Notes: generated from the sequence alone by a model not told the origin. 8,603 bases of DNA from Chromatiales bacterium (GCA_024639625.1 JAHEIA010000106.1:1-8603); one strand, 5' to 3'. Positions 1 to 6,257 are shown, counted from the first letter of the stretch. Program-made: numbers and translations.

Positions 1-214
1 GGAGCTCATCCGCAACAACCTGAAGAAATTCGTCTGGCAGACCGCTGCGGATCACCAACGCGTGATGAGCGACCAAGGCATTTTCGCCCAAGCCGACTAC
101 ATCATCGACATCCTGTACGACCAGATGAGAGCCATCCCGGAGAAACCGGAGTTTCGGGAATGGGTGCGACTCGATCTGTTGCCCGGGGTCGGCGACACCT
201 CTGCCGCGGAGTAG
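1..214 (+). CDS. C-terminal end of a probable ABC importer substrate-binding protein (5' partial)
   Basis: An open frame enters from the left edge (first full codon at base 2) and ends at TAG 212-214, leaving the last 70 residues. The visible part is soluble, rich in charged and aromatic residues (for example FVWQTAADHQRVM and ADYIIDILYDQM), with no membrane segment. It is followed 4 nt later by a permease and then an ATPase of the nitrate/taurine/sulfonate (NitT/TauT) importer class, where the periplasmic binding protein commonly sits first in the operon. The identification is therefore mostly from context: the ligand-binding core and signal peptide lie outside the window. The end of the gene supplies the ribosome-binding site (GGAG, 208-211) for the next gene. 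It could instead be another protein co-transcribed with the transporter. Confidence 0.55.
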   Translation, partial: ELIRNNLKKFVWQTAADHQRVMSDQGIFAQADYIIDILYDQMRAIPEKPEFREWVRLDLLPGVGDTSAAE

Positions 215-218
215 CCGA

Positions 219-1007
219 GTGGTTAGCCGCTCGCTGGGCCTGTGGCACACCGCCGTCGTCGGTGCGGTGGGCCTCCTCGTGTTTCTCGGGGGTTGGGAAC
301 TGCTGGTGCGATTGGGGGCCATCGACCCCTATTTCCTGCCACCGCCGAGCACCATCCTGCGGCGTATGGCGGACATGGCCACCGGCCCTGGCGCGGTACT
401 TGGCCACGACATCAAGATGAGCGCCAGTCGGGTGCTCACCGGCTTTCTGCTCAGCACCCTGGTCGGGGTCCCCCTCGGTTTAGTCATGGGCATGAGCGCG
501 ACGGTGCGCGCCGCGCTCAGCCCGATCGTGTCGATCATCCGGCCGCTGCCAGCCCTGAGCTGGATCCCCCTGTCCATGCTCTGGCTCGGCATCGACGAAC
601 AGCAGAAGTATGCGATCGTGTTCATGGGCAGCTTCGCCTCGGTGCTCGTGTATACCACCGATGCCACCATGCGCGTCGATCAGACCCTGATCATGGCGGC
701 ACGCAACCTAGGCGCTTCGCAACTGCAGACGATTCGCCACGTGGTTCTCCCGGGTGCGCTGCCGAACATCCTGAGCGGTCTCAAGGTGGTCCTTGCCATC
801 GCCTGGACCTGCGTGATATCCGCCGAGATGGTGGGCGCCAACAGCGGTCTGGGGTTTCGCATCTGGACCGCGAAGGAATGGTCGGATACCGGGCAGGTGC
901 TGGTGGGCATGCTCTCGATCAGCCTCACGGTCCTGTTGCTGGATATCCTGTTTCGCGGTTTGGAGCGTCTGCTGCTGCCGTGGCAAAGAGGGTCCATGAC
1001 CCCGTGA
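219..1007 (+). CDS. ABC importer permease, SsuC/TauC/NrtB type
   Basis: This is a 262-residue inner-membrane permease of the BPD_transp_1 superfamily that would form the channel of a NitT/TauT-family importer. About six hydrophobic segments are visible, roughly at residues 11-31, 71-93, 100-122, 131-146, 187-205 and 226-245. The cytoplasmic EAA loop that docks on the ATPase lies at about 160-182 (AARNLGASQLQTIRHVVLPG). The length is normal for the family. The start is GTG 219, preceded by GGAG at 208-211 with a 7-nt gap, and it lies 4 nt after the previous stop. The stop at 1005-1007 overlaps the GTG of the ATPase gene (GTGA), which implies translational coupling. The substrate cannot be deduced: the family moves sulfonates, nitrate, bicarbonate, pyrimidines and other small molecules. 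Confidence 0.93.
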   Translation: MVSRSLGLWHTAVVGAVGLLVFLGGWELLVRLGAIDPYFLPPPSTILRRMADMATGPGAVLGHDIKMSASRVLTGFLLSTLVGVPLGLVMGMSATVRAALSPIVSIIRPLPALSWIPLSMLWLGIDEQQKYAIVFMGSFASVLVYTTDATMRVDQTLIMAARNLGASQLQTIRHVVLPGALPNILSGLKVVLAIAWTCVISAEMVGANSGLGFRIWTAKEWSDTGQVLVGMLSISLTVLLLDILFRGLERLLLPWQRGSMTP

Positions 1008-1798
1008 CCAACCCGCTGATCCAAGCCTTGCGGATCGACCAGACTTTCGCCACCCGGGACGAGCCTTTGCATGCGCTGGCGGACTTTTCGCTCGATGTCC
1101 ACCGCGGCGAGGTGGTGTGCATCGTCGGAGCCTCGGGCTGCGGCAAGAGCACCCTGCTGAACATTGTGGCCGGATTCATCGCCCCGACGTCGGGCAGGGT
1201 GCTGCTCGAGGGCAGCGAGATTCGGGGCATCGAACCGCGTTGCGGGATGATCTTCCAGAACTACGCCCTGTTCCCCTGGATGACGGTTCTGCAGAATGTC
1301 GCCTTCGGCCCGCGCTTGAACGGAGCCGGAAAGACCGAACGCCAGGAGCGGGCGCGTCACTGGATCGAGGTCGTCGGACTTACCGGCTTCGAACGCGCCT
1401 ATCCCGGGGAGCTCTCCGGGGGTATGCAGCAACGGGTCGCCCTGAGCCGTGCCTTGGCCAACGAGCCGGATGTGCTGCTTTGCGACGAGCCCTTCGCCGC
1501 CCTCGACGCCATGACGCGCCAGATCCTGCAGCAGGAACTCCTGCGCGTGGCCCGGGAGACCGCGAAGACGGTCCTGTTCATCACCCATTCGATCGACGAG
1601 GCCCTGATCCTCAGCCATCGCCTGGTCGTGATGTCGGCGCGGCCGGGACGCGTGAAGGCGGTTTACGAAAACGATCTCCCCCAGCCCCGCACCCTCGATG
1701 TCCAGCTCACGGACCGCTTCCTGGAGCTCAAGCGCGAGGTCTGGGACCTGGTGCAGGAAGAGGTGCTGAGCTCGATGACGACCTTGCGGCACCGCTGA
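1004..1798 (+). CDS. ABC importer ATPase, SsuB/TauB type
   Basis: This 264-residue cytoplasmic ATPase would energise the adjacent permease. The complete nucleotide-binding set is present: Walker A GASGCGKST at residues 42-50, Q-loop Q85 (FQNYALFPW), signature LSGGMQQR at 137-144, Walker B VLLCDEP at 157-163, D-loop ALD at 166-168 and switch histidine H195 (ITHSIDEA). The sequence pattern FQ-x-ALFPW and ITH-(S/D)-IDEA is typical of the SsuB/TauB/NrtD group. The frame is open far upstream (to 242), but homology begins near residue 5, so GTG 1004 is taken as the start. It overlaps the permease stop by 4 nt, with AGAGG at 987-991 as a somewhat distant ribosome-binding site. The gene ends 30 bp before a convergent gene. 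Substrate is unknown. Confidence 0.93.
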   Translation: MTNPLIQALRIDQTFATRDEPLHALADFSLDVHRGEVVCIVGASGCGKSTLLNIVAGFIAPTSGRVLLEGSEIRGIEPRCGMIFQNYALFPWMTVLQNVAFGPRLNGAGKTERQERARHWIEVVGLTGFERAYPGELSGGMQQRVALSRALANEPDVLLCDEPFAALDAMTRQILQQELLRVARETAKTVLFITHSIDEALILSHRLVVMSARPGRVKAVYENDLPQPRTLDVQLTDRFLELKREVWDLVQEEVLSSMTTLRHR

Positions 1799-1810
1799 GG
1801 GGTTGGCTGG

Positions 1811-1827
1811 GCTCCCTGCGCGGGAGC
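1811..1827. terminator. Possible bidirectional hairpin between convergent genes
   Basis: GCTCCC (1811-1816) and GGGAGC (1822-1827) form a perfect 6-bp stem around a 5-nt loop, and sit exactly in the 30-bp gap between two convergent stop codons. There is no T-run on either side, so it is not a classical intrinsic terminator. In GC-rich genomes such hairpins often mark 3' ends, but this role is inferred from position only. Confidence 0.4.
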
Positions 1828-1828
1828 G

Positions 1829-2476
1829 CTAGCGGGGGGCGAGCAGGGCGACGATCTGCGCCGGTTCCAAGCGCTGTGTGTAATCTGCGTTGACGAAATC
1901 ATGCACGATCACACCGTCCTGCCCCACGATGTAGGTCGCGGGCACCGGCAGCGTAAAGCTGTTGTCGCCATTGTACTCTGGGATATCGATGCCCAGCTTC
2001 TGGTAGATCGGCCGCAGGCTCTGCGGCAACTCGTACACCAGCCCCATCTGCTCCGCGACCCGGTTGCCGGTATCGCTCAAGATATCGATCGCGATCGCGT
2101 GGCGTTCAGCCGTACCCATTGCCTTGTCCGGTGTTTCCGGCGTCATGCCAACCAAGCGTGCACCGCTCGTCTCGATCTCCGGCAGCACATCGTGCAGGGC
2201 CTTCATTTCCATGTTGCAGTAGGGACACCATCCGCCCCGGTAGACGTTCAGCACCACCCGAGATTCCCTCAGGTAGTCCGCGAACCGCCTCTTCTCGCCG
2301 TGCTGATTCGGCAATTCAAAGTCCGGCATTCGGTCGCCCGCGCGCAGTGCACGATCCTCGATACCCGACTGCTTCAGCTCCTCGGTGCAACGAGCCATGG
2401 TTGCCAGGATCTCCTGCGGGACTTTCTCCTGCTTGGCCGCGTTGTACGCATCAATCTCGTCTCGTAGCACACTCAT
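1829..2476 (-). CDS. Peroxiredoxin-like protein (AhpC/TSA, thioredoxin fold)
   Basis: This 215-residue cytoplasmic protein has a thioredoxin-like fold of the AhpC/TSA-related 'peroxiredoxin-like' family. An N-terminal helical region (about 1-45) precedes GDRMPDFELPN (48-57), the active-site stretch VYRGGWCPYCNMEM (78-91) with cysteines 84 and 87, then LSDTGNRVAEQMGL (133-146), NGDNSFTLPVPATYIV (169-184) and a terminal FVNADYTQRLEP block. No signal peptide is visible. The CPYC pair resembles a glutaredoxin-type dithiol rather than the PxxxTxxC of classical peroxiredoxins, so the exact activity (peroxidase or disulfide reductase) is open. The frame extends to ATG 2527, but ATG 2476 is chosen because it has a GGAG 8 nt upstream and matches where family members start. 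It is divergent from a TetR-family gene that probably controls it. Confidence 0.88.
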   Translation of the reverse strand: MSVLRDEIDAYNAAKQEKVPQEILATMARCTEELKQSGIEDRALRAGDRMPDFELPNQHGEKRRFADYLRESRVVLNVYRGGWCPYCNMEMKALHDVLPEIETSGARLVGMTPETPDKAMGTAERHAIAIDILSDTGNRVAEQMGLVYELPQSLRPIYQKLGIDIPEYNGDNSFTLPVPATYIVGQDGVIVHDFVNADYTQRLEPAQIVALLAPR

Positions 2477-2528
2477 TGGTCGATCTCCGGTCGCTCGTCG
2501 GATGCATACTGACCAATCCTGGATCATT

Positions 2529-2568
2529 TTGAGCGATCATTCAACAATAACCTTGAAGCAACGCTCAA
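2529..2568. promoter_or_regulatory. Twin inverted TTGA-N8-TCAA sites, candidate TetR operator
   Basis: Two 16-bp sites, TTGAGCGATCATTCAA (2529-2544) and TTGAAGCAACGCTCAA (2553-2568), are both of the form TTGA-N8-TCAA. The second, read on the minus strand, is TTGAGCGTTGCTTCAA, matching the first at 12 of 16 bases, so the pair is an inverted repeat with centres 24 bp apart. Site 1 is itself a fair palindrome (6 of 8 half-site positions), site 2 weaker (4 of 8). Site 2 covers the -35 box of the plus-strand promoter and lies across the spacer and -35 of the minus-strand one. Site 1 covers the expected start of the minus-strand transcript. The arrangement suits repression of both divergent genes by the neighbouring TetR protein. 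Binding is inferred. Confidence 0.5.
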
Positions 2569-2571
2569 CAA
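2544..2571 (-). promoter_or_regulatory. Candidate promoter for the peroxiredoxin-like gene
   Basis: On the minus strand TTGTTG (2571-2566) and TATTGT (2549-2544) are separated by 16 bp, a plausible but imperfect sigma-70 promoter. It would start transcription near 2537, giving a leader of about 60 nt before ATG 2476. It overlaps the oppositely oriented promoter of the TetR gene. The match is only partial, so this is a suggestion. Confidence 0.35.
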
Positions 2572-2580
2572 CGATACAAT
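2553..2580 (+). promoter_or_regulatory. Candidate sigma-70 promoter of the TetR-family gene
   Basis: TTGAAG (2553-2558) and TACAAT (2575-2580) are separated by 16 bp, a good sigma-70 match in an otherwise GC-rich window. Transcription would begin about 2587, some 22 nt before the GTG start at 2609. The -35 box is embedded in one of the two inverted repeats described separately, as expected for an autoregulated gene. Confidence 0.55.
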
Positions 2581-2608
2581 CGAGACCGTAACCTCGAGGG
2601 CCGCAACA

Positions 2609-3190
2609 GTGGCAAGACCCGCCGGATTCGCGCGAGAAGAAGTCTTGGAAAAGGCGATGCAGGCCTTCTGGGATCGGGGGTACTGTGCGACCAGCATGGC
2701 GCAGCTAGTCGCGGCTACCGAGCTCAACCCCGGTAGCCTGTATGCTGCTTTCCAGTCCAAACGGGGCCTGTTTCTTGCCGCCTTAGACCACTACGGCGAA
2801 CGCAGCGCGGAACGCATCGAACATGCCCTCCGCACCGCCGAATCCCCGTTGCAGGGTATCCGCTCCTACTTCCGCCAGCTGGCCGCCTACGTCGCCGATC
2901 CGCAGGCCGAACGCGGCTGCTTCCTGGTGAACAGCGTGCTCGAACTGGGCCGCCGGGACGCGGCCATAGGCGCCAGCGCAAAGCGGCATTTCGACGTCAT
3001 CGAGGCCAAGTTCCGCAACGCGCTGACTGGCGCCCAGACCGCGGGCGAACTTGCACCGGACAAGGATCCTCGCGCCCTGGCCGCCCTTCTCATGTCCAGC
3101 ATCTGGGGCTTGCGGGTGCTCGGCGCAACCGCTCCCGACGCGGAGCGCGCCCGGGGCGTGGTGCGCCAACTCCTGCAGCTGCTCGACTGA
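2609..3190 (+). CDS. TetR/AcrR-family transcriptional regulator
   Basis: This 193-residue one-component regulator starts at GTG 2609, with GAGGG at 2596-2600 giving an 8-nt gap. An N-terminal TetR DNA-binding domain (about residues 6-55) contains the helix-turn-helix, with recognition helix region TELNPGSLYAAFQSKRGLF (37-55). The remainder is the all-helical ligand-binding and dimerisation domain, including RGCFLVNSVLELGRRD (102-117) and SSIWGLRVLGA (163-173). The length is typical. Cysteines occur at 26 and 104. C104, in a Gly-Cys turn, appears to fall at the position of the redox-active Cys106 of E. coli NemR (compared from memory). Divergence from a thiol-active protein gene suggests control of a thiol or electrophile stress response. 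The inducer and target are inferred only. It ends 40 bp before a convergent gene. Confidence 0.92.
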   Translation: MARPAGFAREEVLEKAMQAFWDRGYCATSMAQLVAATELNPGSLYAAFQSKRGLFLAALDHYGERSAERIEHALRTAESPLQGIRSYFRQLAAYVADPQAERGCFLVNSVLELGRRDAAIGASAKRHFDVIEAKFRNALTGAQTAGELAPDKDPRALAALLMSSIWGLRVLGATAPDAERARGVVRQLLQLLD

Positions 3191-3230
3191 CAGTGCCCGC
3201 ACTCGAGCAGCCTGCGGGGTCGGGGCCCAC

Positions 3231-4184
3231 CTACAGGTGCAGCGCGGAGAGCTCCAGCTCGTAGCTCGCCTGCTCCACCTCCTGGCGACTAAACAGCACC
3301 GTCCCCGGATGGGCGGCCGTGGCGCTGCCGCAGATCACCCCGAAACGCAGCATCGTCGGCAGATCGTCGCCGCGCTGGTCGGCGGCGATCAGTCCCGCCA
3401 ACAGGGCGTCCCCACAACCAACCGTAGAAAACACCCGCACCCGCGGTGCCGTACAGTGGTAGCTGTTCGCCGCGTCGAGAAGCACTGCGCCGCCGGCGCC
3501 GAGAGTGACGCAAACCTTGTCGATCCCGCGCCGCTGCAGTTCGCGACCAGCGCGCGCCACCGCTTCGATGTTGTCCAGTCGTTGCCTGGTGGTCATCTCG
3601 AGCACGTATTGGTTGACCCGCACGAGGTAGGGACGGGCCTCGAGCGCCTGTTGCAGCAGCACGCCGTGCGCGTCGACCGCTGCTCGGCCACCCTGGTCCT
3701 GGATACGTTCCACCAGACGCCGGTAATGATCGTCCGGCACGCCCGGCGGAATCGAGCCACTGAGAATGCCGCAGCCGGTCCCACAACCTGCGAGGAAACA
3801 TTCGTCCAACTCCTGCAGGATCTCAGGCGACACCTCCGGCCCCAGACTGTCTACCTCGAACTGGCTCGGCGGGTGCCGTTGTAGCAGGGTCGCGTTGAGA
3901 CGGGTCTCGCCCGTCACCCGGAATACCCGGTGGGTCGGCTCGAGGGTGTCACCGAGGAGACGCAAGAGCAGATCGCCGCTCTCGCCGCCTAGGACGCTGC
4001 AACAGTGGACGCTGACCCCGAGTCGGGTCAGCGCAATGGCGACGTTGATACCGTTGCCTCCGGGATGATACGCGGTGGTATCCGCCTGCACCTTCTGGTC
4101 GGCGATCAGCTGCGGCAGCTCGTAGCTGATGTCCACGGCAGGATTGAGCGCGAGTACGGCGACGGAATCGCTGGCGCTAGTCAT
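3231..4184 (-). CDS. PfkB-family sugar-phosphate kinase (1-phosphofructokinase/Pfk-2-like)
   Basis: This 317-residue cytoplasmic kinase of the PfkB/ribokinase superfamily probably phosphorylates a phosphosugar such as fructose 1-phosphate or fructose 6-phosphate with ATP. Visible motifs are LALNPAVD (11-18), the substrate-lid and first PfkB signature PGGNGINVAIALTRLG (41-56), LSGSIPPGVP (141-150), the ATP-site TLGAGGAVL (227-235) and the anion hole with catalytic base STVGCGDALLAG (253-264, D259; the usual GAGD is GCGD). RFGVICGSATAAHPGT (280-295) matches the Pfk-2/FruK C-terminus. The NXXE motif that binds Mg in Pfk-2 reads NQYV (191-194), so its glutamate is missing. ATG 4184 is preferred because GAGGGA lies 4 nt upstream. 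An in-frame ATG at 4202 would overlap the gpmI stop (ATGA) but has a weak ribosome site. It is probably co-transcribed with gpmI, 14 nt downstream of it. The exact substrate is undetermined. Confidence 0.88.
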   Translation of the reverse strand: MTSASDSVAVLALNPAVDISYELPQLIADQKVQADTTAYHPGGNGINVAIALTRLGVSVHCCSVLGGESGDLLLRLLGDTLEPTHRVFRVTGETRLNATLLQRHPPSQFEVDSLGPEVSPEILQELDECFLAGCGTGCGILSGSIPPGVPDDHYRRLVERIQDQGGRAAVDAHGVLLQQALEARPYLVRVNQYVLEMTTRQRLDNIEAVARAGRELQRRGIDKVCVTLGAGGAVLLDAANSYHCTAPRVRVFSTVGCGDALLAGLIAADQRGDDLPTMLRFGVICGSATAAHPGTVLFSRQEVEQASYELELSALHL

Positions 4185-4198
4185 GGCTTCCCTCGACC

Positions 4199-5716
4199 TC
4201 ATCTCAGGCTCTGCTTCAGGATCAGGCTGCGCCCGGTCATCACGGGTGGCCGCGGGAGGCCGAGCAGATCCAGCACCGTGGGCGCAATATCCGCCAGACC
4301 GCGACCGATGCGGAGTCGCACTGGCCCTTCCCCCATCATCAGAAAGGGCACCGGGTATTCCGTATGCTGCGTGTGCGGCTCACCCGTATTGGGGTTGACC
4401 AGTTCATCGCAATTGCCATGATCGGACGTCAGCATGATCCGCCACCCGTGCTCCAGGGCGACGCGAAACACACGGTGACTCTCTATATCCAGTGTCTCTA
4501 CCGCGCGGATGACGGCACCGCGGCGCGCCGTATGCCCCACCATGTCCGTATTGGCAAAATTGGTAACGATGAATTGCTGGTCGCCGCGCTCGATCGCCTC
4601 GATCAGCTGATCGGCGATCATCGCGGCGCTCATCTCGGGCTGCAGATCATAGGTTGCCACCTTCGGCGACGGCACGATGATCCGCTCTTCTCCCGGATAG
4701 GGTTCCTCGCGTCCGCCGTTGAAAAAATACGTAACATGCGGGTATTTTTCGGTTTCGCTGCAGTGCAGCTGTTTGAACCCCGCCGCGCTAATCACCTCCG
4801 CCAGTACCTGTTTCGGGATCTGCGGCGAAAACAGCACCGGAAAGGGATACCGGGCGTCGTATTCCGTCATGCAGACCAAGCGACGCAAGACCCGGTCTTG
4901 GCGATCGAACTCGGAGAATTCCGCCAATCCGAGGGCGGCAGACAACTGGCGGGCACGATCGCTGCGAAAATTGAAGAACAACGCCGGCTCATCCGGGTTC
5001 ATGCCCGCATACCCGGTGATCACCGTCGGTAGAATGAACTCGTCACCTTCGCCCCGGCTATAGGCAGATTTGATGGCCTCGACCGGCGTAGCCGCAGTCA
5101 ACCCGTCGGCGCGCACCAAGGCATTCCAGGCCCTCTGGGTACGATCCCAGTGCTTCGCTCGATCCATGGCGCAATAGCGACCGCTGACCGTGGCGACGAA
5201 GCCGCGCCCCAGCTTTTCCAACATCGCCTCGACCCGGGCCACAAACTCCAGCGCCGCTTTGGGTGCTGTGTCGCGCCCGTCGGTGATCACGTGCAGCACC
5301 GGCTCGACGTCGGTCTTGCGCAGCAATTCCAGGATCCCGAGCAGATGTTCGATATGCGAGTGGACACCTCCGTCGGAGACCATGCCCACCAGATGTAGGC
5401 GCCGGGCACCAGCGAGCGTTGCGCGCCAGATCGGGTTCGCCTCCAGCGAACCGTCGTAGATCGCGTCGGCAATCCGGATCAGATCCTGTTCCAGGACCCG
5501 TCCTGACCCCAGCGTCAGGTGTCCCACCTCCGAGTTGCCGAATTGTCCGTCCGGCAGACCCACGGCCCGCCCGGAGGCCTGCAAGGCGGTGTGCGGCCAG
5601 GAGGCGAAATAGTGATCGAGGTGCGGTGTGCGAGCCAATGCCCAGGCATTGTGCGCCCGGCTGGGATTGAGGCCAAAGCCGTCAAAGATCGCGAGCAGGA
5701 CCGGCCGTGGTTTCAT
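4199..5716 (-). CDS. gpmI: 2,3-bisphosphoglycerate-independent phosphoglycerate mutase
   Basis: This 505-residue cytoplasmic enzyme interconverts 3- and 2-phosphoglycerate in glycolysis and gluconeogenesis using two Mn ions and a phosphoserine intermediate. All expected residues are present: D12 (IFDGFG), nucleophile S62 in GQFGNSEVGHLTLG, H119 in VSDGGVHSH, TDGRDT (145-150), R180/D185/R186 in SGRYCAMDR, NFRSDRARQL (249-258), K324 in SETEKYPHVTYFFNGG, D391 and H395 in NFANTDMVGHT, D432/H433 in TSDHGNCDE, and H451. Length and order are normal for the family. An in-frame ATG exists at 5773, but ATG 5716 matches the conserved N-terminus (KPRPVLLAIFDGFG); no clear Shine-Dalgarno sequence precedes it. 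It is the first gene of an apparent operon with the PfkB-family kinase downstream. Confidence 0.97.
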   Translation of the reverse strand: MKPRPVLLAIFDGFGLNPSRAHNAWALARTPHLDHYFASWPHTALQASGRAVGLPDGQFGNSEVGHLTLGSGRVLEQDLIRIADAIYDGSLEANPIWRATLAGARRLHLVGMVSDGGVHSHIEHLLGILELLRKTDVEPVLHVITDGRDTAPKAALEFVARVEAMLEKLGRGFVATVSGRYCAMDRAKHWDRTQRAWNALVRADGLTAATPVEAIKSAYSRGEGDEFILPTVITGYAGMNPDEPALFFNFRSDRARQLSAALGLAEFSEFDRQDRVLRRLVCMTEYDARYPFPVLFSPQIPKQVLAEVISAAGFKQLHCSETEKYPHVTYFFNGGREEPYPGEERIIVPSPKVATYDLQPEMSAAMIADQLIEAIERGDQQFIVTNFANTDMVGHTARRGAVIRAVETLDIESHRVFRVALEHGWRIMLTSDHGNCDELVNPNTGEPHTQHTEYPVPFLMMGEGPVRLRIGRGLADIAPTVLDLLGLPRPPVMTGRSLILKQSLR

Positions 5717-5733
5717 GCCGCTTGCACCGCGGA

Positions 5734-5762
5734 GTTTAACGCTTGCTCGGTTGTCACAACAA
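5734..5762 (-). promoter_or_regulatory. Candidate gpmI promoter with overlapping palindrome
   Basis: On the minus strand TTGTTG (5762-5757) and TTAAAC (5739-5734) are spaced by 17 bp, suggesting a start near 5727 and a leader of only about 10 nt before ATG 5716. A short palindrome GTTGTCACAAC (5750-5760) overlaps the -35 region and could be a regulator site. Both elements are weak individually and are offered because no better promoter is seen upstream of gpmI. Confidence 0.35.
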
Positions 5763-6220
5763 TCAACCCTCATCTGGCGCCCGGACCTTGCGGCTGCGGT
5801 CCCGACAGCTCAGTGCAACGAGTCGCCAAGTGGAGCGGGCAGCCGAACACGCAAACCTTCGAGGTCTACGCCCAGATGGGTCGGCGACCCACGGATGAAC
5901 CGCTGCGGGTATTTCTCCCGTGGAACGAATTCTGTCGCGGACGGGCCGCCGGTGCAAGGGCCGCACACGCCGTGCCCGCCAGGGCTGCCGCTTCGGATGG
6001 CGGCCGCGCGGGGCCTCCGCGCTCACCCGGCGGCCGAGGATTCGGTCGCAAGAACGGGCCAGATTGGCTGCCTTCCACCGAATACTGCTTTAATCGACGG
6101 CGACGATGCCAGCTAGCGGAATCTGTAGATGCACCCCCTGATGCAGCGGAAAACAGGATATGCTACCCGCGGCGACTCGCGCTTCTCTCCACTCCGGTCA
6201 CTTTTTCTCGCCGACGCTCC

Positions 6221-6257
6221 AATGCCAGAGCGGGCGCAAGCCGTCGCTTGCGGCATT
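6221..6257. other. Strong imperfect hairpin upstream of the exporter operon
   Basis: CGCAAGC (6235-6241) and GCTTGCG (6246-6252) form a perfect 7-bp stem with a 4-nt loop (CGTC). The stem is extended by AATGC (6221-6225) pairing with GCATT (6253-6257) across a one-sided 9-nt bulge. It lies about 70-110 bp before the adaptor ATG. No T-run follows, so it is not a standard terminator. Its role (regulator site, RNA structure or chance) is unknown. Confidence 0.45.

Noticed and set aside
680..1792. 370-codon minus-strand open frame across the permease and ATPase genes
   Set aside because: It is the complement of two well-supported genes with conserved motifs. Such antisense frames are expected in GC-rich coding DNA.
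2477..2527. Upstream ATG (2527) as the start of the peroxiredoxin-like protein
   Set aside because: The extra 17 residues do not look like family sequence, and the ATG at 2476 has a well-placed GGAG.
3196..3218. CCCGCA / TGCGGG inverted repeat between the convergent TetR and PfkB genes as a terminator
   Set aside because: The stem is only 6 bp with an 11-nt loop and no T-run. It is too weak to call beyond its convenient position.
5840..5880. TTCGA within a short stem resembling a tRNA T-loop
   Set aside because: There is no GGTTCRANNCC consensus, acceptor stem, anticodon arm or CCA-proximal pairing nearby on either strand.
6128..6145. Direct repeat GATGCA twice, 12 bp apart
   Set aside because: The repeat is too short and present only twice, and is expected by chance.
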